Of a DNA stretch of 64,000 nt, positions 6,256-15,330 are shown in pieces. Numbering within the stretch: the first letter of the stretch is position 1; every line of letters starts with the position of its first letter. The DNA is from GCA-2731375 sp964631725 (GTDB taxonomy: Bacteria > Pseudomonadota > Alphaproteobacteria > GCA-2731375): positions 49,271 through 113,270 of the forward strand of contig CAZVYX010000014.1 of NCBI GenBank assembly GCA_964631725.1, written 5' to 3'. A model generated the notes under the pieces. It did no database searches. It was not told where the DNA came from and saw only the letters and a program-made list of their open reading frames with translations. A program made the translations under genes and the position numbers.

Positions 6256-8972
6256 GCACCACCTTCCAGGCGGTTGACCGCGACGCGGACCAGATCAGCC
6301 GAAGAACCGGTGGAATCCGTCAGCGCCAGGGACATGGGCACCAGGCTGTTCATGCTGGGTGCCGGATTATCCTTCGAATAGGGCGTGACCCAATGATCGA
6401 ACTGGCCCTGGATCAAAATGGTGTCTGGACGAATACCCTGTTTCAGAACCACCCGGCCCTTGGTGCTGCGCAGGGTCGACTTGATCTCCACCAGATCACC
6501 ATCGGCGATGCCCATTTCCGCCGCCCGGCCGGTGTTCATCACCATGGCGCGATGGCCGCGCAGGTTCTTCGAGACCTCGTCGATGATCTGGATCGAACTG
6601 TTGGAGCCCCAGGCCAGTTGCATGCTGCGCGAGGTCAACAGCCAGAACGGATATTCATCCAGGCTGCCGCCTGAGTTCACCGTTGCCTGTTCCCAAATGC
6701 CGGGAAAATCCTTCCACGGCGGCAGCGCTTCATATTCCTTGAGCTGTTCGTTCCACCATTCGATGCCCTTTTCGTGCAGCCGGTTGCCCAGTTGCTTGCC
6801 GATGCGGTAGAGCTGCTCCTGATAGGGCATCTCAAAACGCAGGCCCTTTTTGCGCATTTCGGGGAACAGGTACCAGATCAGGCGCGAGATCGACCGGGTC
6901 CGGATGCTGTTTTCCTTATACCATTCCAGGCCGTCGGTCTCGGCCCCATCGGTCAGTTCAGCCGAGGCGGCGCGGCACGACGCGTTCCAGATTTCCTCCG
7001 CCCCGTGGCTTTGCCCCGGATCCAGCTTGAAATCATAGTTGTCGCCGCTCAGCGGGATGCCGGCCGCGCCACGGTTGATGGCATTGTTGTAATTGTCGAG
7101 AATTCCGGCGCGCTCGGCCAATGCGGTGGCGATATCGGTGAAGTCCCTGGTTTTCCCCAGGGGCTCGATCGCCGGCTGGCGCAAGGCCACGCCTTCATGG
7201 TCCCAATAGGCCTCGGAAAACTTGGTGCCGCCAACCCGGATCAACTGCGTGCTTTCAAAATCCGTCCGCTCGGGCAGCAGCACATCGGCCATGTGATTGG
7301 TTTCGTCGCGGATATAGCAAAACGATACGATGAAGGGGAATTCGGCGATCCGCTCGGTAACCGAATTGGTATCCCAAAACGAGATGGCGGGGTTGGTGCG
7401 GTAGACGAACCAAAGATCCGGGGCCGAGACCTCCGGCCAGTTTTCCGGGCTTTCCTTGCGGAACATCCAGGCCAGATGGGTCGGTCCCAGGGCCTGGCTC
7501 CACGGCGAGTCGGCCGACAGCGGCACCAGAACATCGTGGGCATGGCGGACATTGGGCTTATCGTGCCAGCCGCCCTTGTCCGTGGGGTTCATGGGGAACT
7601 GCATAAAACCGTCCGGTCCGCCAATGACCGAGGCCTGACGCGTTGTCGCCGGCCGGTTCAGGCGCACCGTGGTGCCCAGCGTTCCCCCCGGTACTTCCAG
7701 GGCGCCGACCAGACAAGCCAGCAAGGTACGGCCCCAACAGCTCTCATAGCCGCCCCAGCCATTGTTGACGGTCTTGCCAAGGACCACCGCGACAGGGCGC
7801 AGCGGCAGGACCTCGCCATCGATCTCGGTGGTGGCGCCAACCTGGGCGTGGGTGACGAATTCGTCGGCGATGCGGCGGATGCAGCCGTCTGGAACCTGGC
7901 AGATTTCCTCGGCCCATTCCGGTGTGTATTGCGCCATTTGCTGCACCAGGCGGGTGAAGGCGGTTTCCACCTGAATATCTTCATGTTGCCATTCTTCATC
8001 GTCGGCGCCCACTTCGATACCGGACGCGGTGAAGCTGCCTTCCAGCGCCGGTTCGATACCTTCCGTATCGAAGGGCAGCACCGCGCCGGTTCGGTTGTCC
8101 CACATCAACGGCTTGTGGCTGACGGGATCACGCAAGAAATAGCCGTTCGGACCCACCAGATAGGGTGAGCCCGTGTGATCGGTGAGGAATTGCAGGTCCA
8201 GACGCTCACGCGGAATTTCATGCAGCATCACGTGGATCAGGCCGTACATGAAGGCAGGATCGGTTTTTGGCCGGATCGGCACCCATTCGGCCGAACAGGC
8301 GCCGGTGATCGACAGATGCGGTTCGATCTGCACCCGTTTGGCACCGCGTTCGCGGGCGGCGGCGTGGCGGGTGACACCCATGACGCCGCCGGAGGCTTCC
8401 GGATTGGCGCCGAAGGAAAGGATATAGTTCGTGTTCGGTGTGTCGGAGGCTACGGTAAAGGCGCGGTGCCACAATTCACCGTACAGATGCTCGGAGTGGG
8501 TGCAGCCCACCCCCTGCCCCGATCCGAAGCTGAAATCCACCGCGCCCCAGGCGGAGAGAAAGGCCGGGAAGGTTCCCATATAGTAGGTCGGCGAACCGCC
8601 GCCGCCGAAGGTCGCCGCGACCCTGGGATAACCCAACTCATCCCGTTGCCCCTTGGCCTTGATTTCCTGCAATTTATCGCCCACCAGATCCAAGGCTTCA
8701 TCCCAGGAAATGGGCACGAATCCGGGATCTTCATCGCGGCCTTTTTTCGGATTGGTCCGCTTCATCGGGGTCAGCAAACGATTGGGGTTATAGGTCTTTT
8801 GCACCAGGCCATAGGCCTTGACGCAAGCCTTGCCGGCACCGGGGTGAACGTCGGCCAGGGCAAAATTCGGCTCGATTTCGGTGGCGACGCCGTCCTCGAC
8901 CTTGACGGTCAAAAAATCCGGTCCGGCGACACATTGATAACAATACTGCGGCACTTTCCGCGTCGTGCTCAT
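6252..8972 (-). CDS. Molybdopterin oxidoreductase catalytic subunit, PadB-like (DMSO reductase superfamily)
   Basis: From the ATG at 8972 the protein is 906 residues and starts STTRKVPQYCYQC. A further 12 codons upstream are open, but the ATG has a GGGGTGA Shine-Dalgarno. The order of motifs (N-terminal Fe-S segment, NRLLTPMKR, WDEALD, GGGGSPTYYMG, pterin-binding C-terminal ASSTGSSADLVRV-like tail) fits the DMSO reductase superfamily. Relatives I recall are phenylacetyl-CoA:acceptor oxidoreductase catalytic subunits. The Fe-S region shows only C-x2-C and one downstream Cys (GKACVKAYG); the usual third Cys position is Pro. A GCTHSEHLYG segment could supply the Mo ligand Cys. No twin-arginine signal is seen, suggesting a cytoplasmic enzyme. 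The true substrate is unknown. Confidence 0.85.
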   Translation of the reverse strand: MSTTRKVPQYCYQCVAGPDFLTVKVEDGVATEIEPNFALADVHPGAGKACVKAYGLVQKTYNPNRLLTPMKRTNPKKGRDEDPGFVPISWDEALDLVGDKLQEIKAKGQRDELGYPRVAATFGGGGSPTYYMGTFPAFLSAWGAVDFSFGSGQGVGCTHSEHLYGELWHRAFTVASDTPNTNYILSFGANPEASGGVMGVTRHAAARERGAKRVQIEPHLSITGACSAEWVPIRPKTDPAFMYGLIHVMLHEIPRERLDLQFLTDHTGSPYLVGPNGYFLRDPVSHKPLMWDNRTGAVLPFDTEGIEPALEGSFTASGIEVGADDEEWQHEDIQVETAFTRLVQQMAQYTPEWAEEICQVPDGCIRRIADEFVTHAQVGATTEIDGEVLPLRPVAVVLGKTVNNGWGGYESCWGRTLLACLVGALEVPGGTLGTTVRLNRPATTRQASVIGGPDGFMQFPMNPTDKGGWHDKPNVRHAHDVLVPLSADSPWSQALGPTHLAWMFRKESPENWPEVSAPDLWFVYRTNPAISFWDTNSVTERIAEFPFIVSFCYIRDETNHMADVLLPERTDFESTQLIRVGGTKFSEAYWDHEGVALRQPAIEPLGKTRDFTDIATALAERAGILDNYNNAINRGAAGIPLSGDNYDFKLDPGQSHGAEEIWNASCRAASAELTDGAETDGLEWYKENSIRTRSISRLIWYLFPEMRKKGLRFEMPYQEQLYRIGKQLGNRLHEKGIEWWNEQLKEYEALPPWKDFPGIWEQATVNSGGSLDEYPFWLLTSRSMQLAWGSNSSIQIIDEVSKNLRGHRAMVMNTGRAAEMGIADGDLVEIKSTLRSTKGRVVLKQGIRPDTILIQGQFDHWVTPYSKDNPAPSMNSLVPMSLALTDSTGSSADLVRVAVNRLEGGA

Positions 8973-8988
8973 CACTGTCACCCCATCA

Positions 8989-9019
8989 ATTGTTTGTATA
9001 CCCAACAATATATATACAA
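8989..9019. promoter_or_regulatory. Nested inverted repeats in the molybdoenzyme operon promoter
   Basis: The AT-rich 98-bp gap between the molybdoenzyme start and the end of the Crp/Fnr gene holds two overlapping inverted repeats. ATTGTT (8989-8994) pairs with AACAAT (9004-9009) across 9 nt, and TTGTATA (8994-9000) with TATACAA (9013-9019) across 12 nt. Neither matches the canonical FNR box TTGAT-N4-ATCAA exactly. The position, 17-47 nt upstream of the ATG, fits an operator or promoter element for the operon, possibly bound by the neighbouring Crp/Fnr protein. Confidence 0.4.
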
Positions 9020-9070
9020 TACTATTGGCCTGGACAACAATGATGTGCGAGGCCGCTTTACCTAAACAAG

Positions 9071-9793
9071 TTACTCGTCATCATCATTGATGGCGTGCAA
9101 AGCCGCAACGTCCTTAACAATGACACGGTGTCCTTCAGTAGCCACGCCAATGGACCGCAGTTTCGAGAGGGCGCGGGACAGGGTCTCCGGCTGCATGCCG
9201 AGACGTCCGGCAATCAGCATTTTGTCCAGGGGCAGCTCGAACTCGTCCGGCCCCTCCTCCACATCCACCAGTTTTTCCAGGAACGAGGCCAGGCGCTGGG
9301 TCGCCGACTTAACGGTCAGTTGCTCCACCTGTTGAACGAAACCACGCAGGCGGCGGGACATGGACGCCAACATTTTCAGGGCGATATCGGGATCGTCGCG
9401 CAACTGCTTCAACATACCGCTGCGCGGGATCACCAAAAGCCGTGCATCGGCGGCAATTTCGGCACTAATGGGGAAGTTGCCAGAGACAAACATCGCGGCT
9501 TCGGCGAACGATTCGCCCGGACCAAAGACCGCGATTACACTTTCATGGCCATCGGGGGCCTGGCGAAACCCCTTTACCCAGCCATCCATGATGATGAAGA
9601 AACGATCCGCCTGTTCCCCCTGCATGAACAGCGACGTACCGCGCGGATAACGCCGCACCGTAGCGTCCAGCAACAGCGTCATGATGGCATCATCCCCCAT
9701 GCCGGCGAACAGGGGAATTTTCTTGAGCTGATCGTAGTCCGACGAACGGATACCCGTTCGCCGCTCAAACGTCTCTCGATTAAGATCAGCCAT
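9071..9793 (-). CDS. Crp/Fnr-family transcriptional regulator (cysteine-free, DNR-like)
   Basis: A 240-residue protein with an N-terminal cyclic-nucleotide-binding-fold sensor (KKIPLFAGM near residue 25; PGESFAEAAMF near 91) and a dimerisation helix. It ends in a C-terminal helix-turn-helix, MLIAGRLGMQPETLSRALSKLR, near residue 195. No cysteines are present, so an FNR-type oxygen-sensing Fe-S cluster is excluded; haem/NO sensing as in DNR, or another ligand, is more likely. It lies immediately upstream of the molybdoenzyme operon on the same strand and is its probable regulator. The E-x-x-S-R recognition residues resemble those of FNR-type proteins reading TTGAT-like half-sites. Confidence 0.85.
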   Translation of the reverse strand: MADLNRETFERRTGIRSSDYDQLKKIPLFAGMGDDAIMTLLLDATVRRYPRGTSLFMQGEQADRFFIIMDGWVKGFRQAPDGHESVIAVFGPGESFAEAAMFVSGNFPISAEIAADARLLVIPRSGMLKQLRDDPDIALKMLASMSRRLRGFVQQVEQLTVKSATQRLASFLEKLVDVEEGPDEFELPLDKMLIAGRLGMQPETLSRALSKLRSIGVATEGHRVIVKDVAALHAINDDDE

Positions 9794-9887
9794 TCAATAA
9801 GTTCCGTTCCCCATTCGCTGGCGTAAGCATACCCATTGGCCTTGGCGACGCAATATTCCTATTAAGGGCATATGGCCGCAGGCGAAA

Positions 9888-10301
9888 CTAGGGCAGGACC
9901 GCCTCGCCTTCGATCTCGACCATGGCGTTGGGATCGATCAGACGGCTGACCTCGACCAGGGTCATGGCAGGAAAATGCTTGCCCAGATGCGCGCTCCAGG
10001 CCGCGCCGACCGCCGCGCCCGCACTGTTGAAGGCATCGATATCGGTGACAAAGGCGCGCATCATGACCAGATTTTCCGGCTCCCCGCCCGCGGCCCGCAG
10101 AACGGTGACAAGATTTCCCATGGCGCGCTCCCACTGCCCGCCGAAATCAAGGCTGGGATCCACCGGCTGGTTGCCGTCGGTGGCGGCGATCTGTCCGGCG
10201 ATGCGCAGGATCCTGGCGCCGTTGGCGACAACGCCATAGGAAAACCCCCTGGCCCGGTTCCAGCCCTCGGGCAAGACTGCCTGATAGTCGATGTTGCTCA
10301 T
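9888..10301 (-). CDS. RidA/YjgF family protein lacking the canonical deaminase arginine
   Basis: A 137-residue single-domain YjgF/RidA-fold protein with the typical AGQIAATDG strand, the MRAFVTDIDAF helix and the C-terminal LVEVSRLIDPNAMVEIEGEAV signature. In RidA proper, an Arg just before the C-VEV strand binds the imine/enamine carboxylate. Here that position reads AMTLVEV, so the Arg is absent. Enamine deaminase activity is therefore doubtful, as in several Rid subfamilies. It is monocistronic and divergent from the rhomboid gene. Confidence 0.85.
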   Translation of the reverse strand: MSNIDYQAVLPEGWNRARGFSYGVVANGARILRIAGQIAATDGNQPVDPSLDFGGQWERAMGNLVTVLRAAGGEPENLVMMRAFVTDIDAFNSAGAAVGAAWSAHLGKHFPAMTLVEVSRLIDPNAMVEIEGEAVLP

Positions 10302-10465
10302 GATGTGCCCTCTTATCTATTGCTCGGGCAGAAAATAACCCGGCCGACGCCCCTTCACCAGTCTTGATTGACCACCATCAGCGCTTATGCTGGATAAACC
10401 CCTTTTCCACGGTAGATGTACGCCGCCAAGCAAACGAGCCGCAGTTGTCCCAATCCAGCCAGCCC

Positions 10466-11092
10466 ATGATCAATGCCACGCCCACGGTGCTGGCCTTGAT
10501 CGCCGTCAATGTCGGCATCCATGTTGTCCGCCTGTTGCTGCCGGAGCAATGGTCGATGATTGCCGCCACCCTGGGCGGGTTTTCGCCGCCATGGTTCCTT
10601 GGCGCCGTCATGGGCGAACAGGAAGATTACGTCCCCTTCCTGCTTGCCTCGCCCCTCACCTACGCTTTCCTGCATGCGGATCTGCTGCATCTGGTTATCA
10701 ATATGGCGTTTCTGCTGGCTTTCGGCACGCCCATGGAGCGGCGACTGGGACGGGCCCGGTTTCTGACTATCTATATTCTTTGCGCCCTATTCGCGGCCGG
10801 GGCCAGCGTGGCGCTGTTCTACTACACCTATCAGCAGACCATCATCGTCGGTGCCTCGGGCGCCGTATCGGGACTGTTCGGCGCCGTGCTGCGGGTTACC
10901 ACCAAACGGGCCTGGATCGCCGCCGTGGTCTTTATCGGCAGCAATCTGGTGATAGGATATACCGGCCTGCCCATTGCCGGCGAAGTCCGGGCAATTGCCT
11001 GGGAGGCCCATATCGGCGGCTTCGTGGCGGGCTATTTTTTGATGCTGCTGTTTGATCGCGGCGGCGCGGGTTCTGGATGGAGGCGGTCATGA
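10466..11092 (+). CDS. Rhomboid-family intramembrane serine protease
   Basis: About 208 residues from the ATG at 10466 (an upstream ATG at 10364 is in frame), with six transmembrane segments. The catalytic serine lies in GASGAVSGLFG and the catalytic histidine in AWEAHIGGFVAGY near the C-terminus. The conserved HADLLHLVINM loop-helix is also present. The stop overlaps the start of the following enolase-superfamily gene by 4 nt (ATGA), so the two are translationally coupled although functionally unrelated. Confidence 0.88.
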   Translation: MINATPTVLALIAVNVGIHVVRLLLPEQWSMIAATLGGFSPPWFLGAVMGEQEDYVPFLLASPLTYAFLHADLLHLVINMAFLLAFGTPMERRLGRARFLTIYILCALFAAGASVALFYYTYQQTIIVGASGAVSGLFGAVLRVTTKRAWIAAVVFIGSNLVIGYTGLPIAGEVRAIAWEAHIGGFVAGYFLMLLFDRGGAGSGWRRS

Positions 11093-12177
11093 AGATCACG
11101 GGTTTGCGCACGGAGGCGGTGCAGATACCTTTTGAAACGCCGATCCGTACCGCCATCCATTACGTGGATTCGCTCTGCTGCGTGCTGCTGCGCATCGATA
11201 CGGACGAGGGCCTGGTGGGCGAGGGTCTGGTCTGGTGCATGAACCCCGTCCGCCTGCCCGTGCTCGAGGCGATGATCCAAAGCCTAAGCGGCAAGGTGAT
11301 CGGCCGTGATCCCCATGAACATGCCGGCCTGTGGGCGGAGATGTGGGCCGACGTCAATTTCTTCGGACACAAGGGCATCACGCTGTTCGGCATCGCCGCC
11401 ATCGACATGGCGTTGTGGGATCTGGTCGGCAAGGCGCATGGCATGTCGGTCTGCCGCCTGCTGGGGCAAAGCCGGGACAGGGTGCGGGCCTATCATTCGG
11501 GCGGCTTGTGGGTCTCGCTGTCGATCGATGAATTGCAGGCCCAGGCCAAGGACTATCTGGACCAGGGCTACCGCGCCATGAAGATGCGCCTGGGCAAGCC
11601 AACCGTGGCGGAAGATATCGAGCGCGTGGCGGCGGTGCGGGAAGCGATCGGCCCGGCGGTCGATCTGATGGCCGATGCCAACCAGGGCTTCACCGTCAAC
11701 CATGCGATCCGCGTTGGCCGGGCGCTGGAGCCCTACAATCTGGTCTGGTTCGAGGAGCCGGTGCAGGCTTACGATCTGGCCGGGTCGGCAAGGGTCGCGG
11801 CGGAAATCGACACCCCCATCGCCAGCGGCGAGACCGAATATGCCCGCTATGGCTTCCGCGACATGATCGAACGGGGCGCGGCGGATGTGCTGATGCCGGA
11901 TCTGGAGCGGGTCGGCGGTATCACCGAATTCGTTAAGGTGGCGCATATGGCCGATGCCTTCGACATTCCGGTCTCGCCCCACGTCTACACGGAACAAAGC
12001 CTGCAGCTCTGCGGCGCCCTGAACAATGTGGAATACAGCGAAATGATGCCCTGGTTCGGCGCGCTCTATAACGAAAGCATGGAACTGGTGGACGGCGATC
12101 TGTTGATCCCGGACCGGCCGGGCCTGGGCTTTACCTTTGATGAGGACGCTGTCGCGCGTTACCGCGTCGATGCTTAG
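11089..12177 (+). CDS. Mandelate racemase/muconate lactonizing enzyme family protein (enolase superfamily), copy 1
   Basis: A 362-residue enolase-superfamily barrel with the capping N-terminal domain. Visible acid/base and metal residues are MKMR (K-x-R in place of K-x-K) near 162, Asp in LMADANQGF, Glu in WFEEPV, Glu in ASGETEY, and the second-strand His in PHVYTEQS. These fit the MR subgroup, which abstracts the alpha proton of a carboxylate. The start ATG at 11089 overlaps the rhomboid stop. The next paralogue follows 13 nt downstream. Substrate (sugar acid, dicarboxylate or amino-acid derivative) cannot be deduced. Confidence 0.88.
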   Translation: MKITGLRTEAVQIPFETPIRTAIHYVDSLCCVLLRIDTDEGLVGEGLVWCMNPVRLPVLEAMIQSLSGKVIGRDPHEHAGLWAEMWADVNFFGHKGITLFGIAAIDMALWDLVGKAHGMSVCRLLGQSRDRVRAYHSGGLWVSLSIDELQAQAKDYLDQGYRAMKMRLGKPTVAEDIERVAAVREAIGPAVDLMADANQGFTVNHAIRVGRALEPYNLVWFEEPVQAYDLAGSARVAAEIDTPIASGETEYARYGFRDMIERGAADVLMPDLERVGGITEFVKVAHMADAFDIPVSPHVYTEQSLQLCGALNNVEYSEMMPWFGALYNESMELVDGDLLIPDRPGLGFTFDEDAVARYRVDA

Positions 12178-12190
12178 GAGGATTTGAACA

Positions 12191-13294
12191 ATGAAAATCG
12201 GCAAGGTGGATACGATCATTGTGAAACTGCCGTACAGCACGGGCGGCAGAGGCAATATCGGCAATATGGATTGGTCCACGCTGGACTATGTCCTGATCCG
12301 CATAGAGACCGAAGACGGCATGGTCGGTTGGGGCGATGCTTTCGGCTACGGCGGCATCGCACCCGCCGTCAAGGCGCTGGTGGATCACCGGATCGCCCCA
12401 CCGCTGATTGGCAAGGATGCCGCCGCCATCGGGCAACTGTCGTATTTCCTGCAGCAGGGCAACCACTTGCTTGGGCGCTATGGCATCACCATGTTCGCCA
12501 TTTCCGGGATCGACATCGCGCTCTGGGACCTGGCGGGCAAGGCCGCTGGCCAGCCGATCTCCACTCTGCTTGGCGGCGCGCGGCGGACCGAGATTCCGGC
12601 CTATGCCTCGCTGTTCAATTACACCGACCCCGACCAGGTGGCCGAACATTGCCAACGCGCCATTGGTGAAGGCTTCCAATCCATCAAGCTGCACGAGACC
12701 ACCGAACCGGCGGTGCGCGCCGCCCGTCTGGCCATGGGTGACGGCGTGCCCCTGATGGTCGACACCAACTGTCCCTGGACGCCGTGGCAGGCGAAAGAGG
12801 CGGCGCTGTCCTTCAAGCCCTACGATCTGCATTGGCTGGAGGAGCCGATCTTTCCGCCGGAGGATTTCGAAAGCCTGGCCCGCCTTCGCATTGAAGTGGA
12901 TATCCCCCTGGCGGCCGGCGAAAACGCCTGCACCGCCTTCGAATTCAAGCAGATGATCGAGGCCGAGGCGGTGACCTATGTCCAGCCCAGCGTCACCAAG
13001 GTCGGCGGTATCACGGAATTCCAAAAGATCATCACCCTGGGCGAGTTATCCGGAACGACGGTGATGCCCCACGCGCCCTATTTCGCGCCGGGCCTGCTGG
13101 CCACCCTGCAACTGCTCGCCACCATGCCCGACGAATGCCTGGCCGAAACCTTCTATTATCAGACCCTGGAGGCCAGCCTGTATGGCGACGCCATTGTGGC
13201 CAAAAACGGCAACATCACCGTCCCCACCGGCCCCGGCCTGGGCCTGGACCCGGACCCGGATGTGATCAAGGATTACACGGCGAAGGATGGCTAG
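12191..13294 (+). CDS. Mandelate racemase/muconate lactonizing enzyme family protein, copy 2
   Basis: A 367-residue enolase-superfamily enzyme from an ATG with a GGAGG 8 nt upstream. Active-site motifs are IKLHE (K-x-H), VDTNCPW, WLEEPIFPPED, AAGENACTAFEF and a barrel His in MPHAPYFAPG. The K-L-H variant at the second-strand base differs from copy 1 (K-M-R) and from the copy at 22.0 kb (K-V-K), so the copies should differ in chemistry or substrate. It is cotranscribed with copy 1 and ends convergently, with a 4-nt overlap, against the alpha/beta hydrolase. Confidence 0.88.
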   Translation: MKIGKVDTIIVKLPYSTGGRGNIGNMDWSTLDYVLIRIETEDGMVGWGDAFGYGGIAPAVKALVDHRIAPPLIGKDAAAIGQLSYFLQQGNHLLGRYGITMFAISGIDIALWDLAGKAAGQPISTLLGGARRTEIPAYASLFNYTDPDQVAEHCQRAIGEGFQSIKLHETTEPAVRAARLAMGDGVPLMVDTNCPWTPWQAKEAALSFKPYDLHWLEEPIFPPEDFESLARLRIEVDIPLAAGENACTAFEFKQMIEAEAVTYVQPSVTKVGGITEFQKIITLGELSGTTVMPHAPYFAPGLLATLQLLATMPDECLAETFYYQTLEASLYGDAIVAKNGNITVPTGPGLGLDPDPDVIKDYTAKDG

Positions 13295-14577
13295 AGCGGA
13301 AAACGGTCCTGGAGCCAGGGCACCAGCCTGGCCATGAGGGCGTCGAGGGCGGTGTTTGCGGTTTCGCCTTCGTCGGGTTCGAAATAATGCAGGGCGTAGG
13401 GAAAATCCCAGAATGCCTTGTCCCTGGCGGCGATGGCGTTGAAGATCTTCTCGCCATGGGCTTTCGGGAAGACGTCGAGATCCCGGCCGGCCTGGATGAC
13501 CAGGGACGGCACCGTCATGGCGGCGCCGGTCTTCTCGATATTGGCGTTTGACGACAGACCGGACCAGGTCGATAGCCAGCCCTCGGGCGTCATCACGCGG
13601 GCGAAGCCGGCACGCTGAAAGTTCTTCAAATCGGGCCGCGGGCTGATCAGGGAGCCATAAGACCGCGGCGAAGGGTCCAGGCTGTTGTCCACATAGTTCA
13701 GATTGGCCAGGGTGCGGTAGATCACCATCACCGCCTCGAACGCCTCCCGCTGCAGGACGGCGCGGCGTTCCCCGATCGGAAGATCGTCGAAACTCTCGGC
13801 CCCATGCCGCCGCGCCGCATCCCGGGCCACCGCGATCAGATCATGGGCCCTGGCGTCCAGGCGGCGCACCCGGTCAAGCTGGCCCCGGCGATAGCGCTCG
13901 ACAAACGCCGCTTCGTACCGTGTCCATTGCGGCGGCAGCAAAAAGCCATTCCGTGGGTCGTACATGTCCAGATCGGGATCGGATTGGAACGGATCGTTTT
14001 CGTCGGTAACGGCGGCGTCGATCACGTCGTTGATGATCAGGCCCTGGCCGGCATGGGCCGCCATGTAGATCATGGCATCGCCGGGGATCAGTTCGGCCTT
14101 GTCCAGATGGGTCGGGCGGCCGCCGGGTGTCTGGCTGATCCGCTGTTCCGGCAGCGCCGTGGCCTGGGCCTGATAGAACGAGAACAGCGAGCCGCCGCCG
14201 GAATTGCCCAGCAGAACGATCTTCTCCACCCCCTGCTCCTTCAGCCAGGCCATATAGGCGGCGATATCGATCACCAGCTTTTCGTGCAGGCAATCCATGT
14301 CGTTGTTGTGGGAGCGCAGGTTGGCGCCCAGGCAACCGTAGCCGGCGCGCAGCAAGCTGGGAAAGGTATGATGCTCGGTGAAGTCGACCCGGGGGTGGGC
14401 CGCGATCACCGCCACTTTCGTCGCCGGATTAGCCTCGGGCGTCCAGTAGACGCCCCGGATGCGCGCGCCGTCGGCGGTATCCAGGCCAACAGGCCGCCCG
14501 GCGGCATGCGCCACCGGCTCGCGAAAGCGGATCTTGAAGCCGCGCCAATATTGGATGCCCGCCGACGGTGCCGCCAT
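13291..14577 (-). CDS. Alpha/beta hydrolase of unknown specificity
   Basis: A 428-residue protein with the serine nucleophile elbow GNSGGGSLF near residue 154. A preceding HPRVDFTEHHTFPSLL loop and a late VIQAGRDLDVFP acid strand (probable Asp) and C-terminal HYFEPDEGE (probable His) complete the triad region. It is larger than minimal hydrolases, with a helical lid insertion at about 190-310. It starts directly after the isochorismatase-family gene (no intergenic base), so the two form an operon. No signal peptide is seen. An amide- or ester-cleaving catabolic step is likely; the substrate is unknown. Confidence 0.8.
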   Translation of the reverse strand: MAAPSAGIQYWRGFKIRFREPVAHAAGRPVGLDTADGARIRGVYWTPEANPATKVAVIAAHPRVDFTEHHTFPSLLRAGYGCLGANLRSHNNDMDCLHEKLVIDIAAYMAWLKEQGVEKIVLLGNSGGGSLFSFYQAQATALPEQRISQTPGGRPTHLDKAELIPGDAMIYMAAHAGQGLIINDVIDAAVTDENDPFQSDPDLDMYDPRNGFLLPPQWTRYEAAFVERYRRGQLDRVRRLDARAHDLIAVARDAARRHGAESFDDLPIGERRAVLQREAFEAVMVIYRTLANLNYVDNSLDPSPRSYGSLISPRPDLKNFQRAGFARVMTPEGWLSTWSGLSSNANIEKTGAAMTVPSLVIQAGRDLDVFPKAHGEKIFNAIAARDKAFWDFPYALHYFEPDEGETANTALDALMARLVPWLQDRFPL

Positions 14578-15249
14578 CTAGGTATTCCGGCGCATATGGT
14601 CCAGCACGGCTTCCAAGGGTTCCACATCGCCGAACTTGGCGTCCATGTCGTAGAGATTCCATTCGATGGCGCCGGCGATGCGGTCGCCGATGCATTCGCG
14701 CACGATGATCGGGCGGAAGCCGTCGGCGATGGCGTCCTCCACCGTGGCGCGGACACAGGCGGAGGCGGTGGCGCCGGTGACAACCACGGTGTCAACGCCG
14801 CAGGCCGTGAGATAACTTTGCAGATTGGTGCCGCGAAAGGCGCTGGCCTGTTTCTTGACGATTAGCATCTCGTCATCCCGGCGTTCCAGGCGGCTGTCGA
14901 TCTCGACCGCTTCCGAGCCGGCGCGCAGCACCTCGGCCGGGATTTTCTTACCCCACAGGCCCATGTCACTGTGCTCGCCCTCGATAATCTCATATGCAGT
15001 CGTGGTGAAAATAATCGGCAGACCCTTGGCACGAAAGGCGGCCAGAACCTCGTTCAGGGCCGGGATCACGGTGTCCATGCCCTCACAGGTGAAGGCATTG
15101 TCTTCCCGCGTCCAGGCATTGGCCATGTCGATCACCACCAGGGCCGGCTTTTCGCCCCAGCCGATGCGGCGCTGAAAACCGCGTTCCTGGTATAGGCTGC
15201 TGTCGGATGTGAATAACTTGTCCAACGCCGCCTTGATTTCCGGATCCAT
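14578..15249 (-). CDS. Isochorismatase-family cysteine hydrolase, N-carbamoylsarcosine amidase-like
   Basis: A 223-residue protein from the ATG at 15249, chosen because GGAGGAG precedes it; the open frame extends to 15336. The catalytic triad of this family is visible as Asp in VVIDMANAW, Lys in IVKKQASAF and Cys in TGATASACVRATVED. The opening GFQRRIGWGEKPAL and the tail WNLYDMDAKFGDVEP resemble N-carbamoylsarcosine amidase and maleamate amidase type enzymes. It is cotranscribed with the downstream alpha/beta hydrolase. Hydrolysis of a carbamoyl or amide group is well supported; the exact substrate is inference. Confidence 0.85.
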   Translation of the reverse strand: MDPEIKAALDKLFTSDSSLYQERGFQRRIGWGEKPALVVIDMANAWTREDNAFTCEGMDTVIPALNEVLAAFRAKGLPIIFTTTAYEIIEGEHSDMGLWGKKIPAEVLRAGSEAVEIDSRLERRDDEMLIVKKQASAFRGTNLQSYLTACGVDTVVVTGATASACVRATVEDAIADGFRPIIVRECIGDRIAGAIEWNLYDMDAKFGDVEPLEAVLDHMRRNT

Positions 15250-15330
15250 CGCCAGCTCCTCCTCCATTCCAACAATCCCCGGCGCAACCATAACAGATTG
15301 CCGGCTTGCCTGAAGCGGGTAATCGAATGA

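Noticed and set aside
6774..8168. A 464-codon plus-strand ORF opposite the molybdoenzyme gene
   Set aside because: It is an antisense shadow created by GC-rich third positions; no motif is recognisable.
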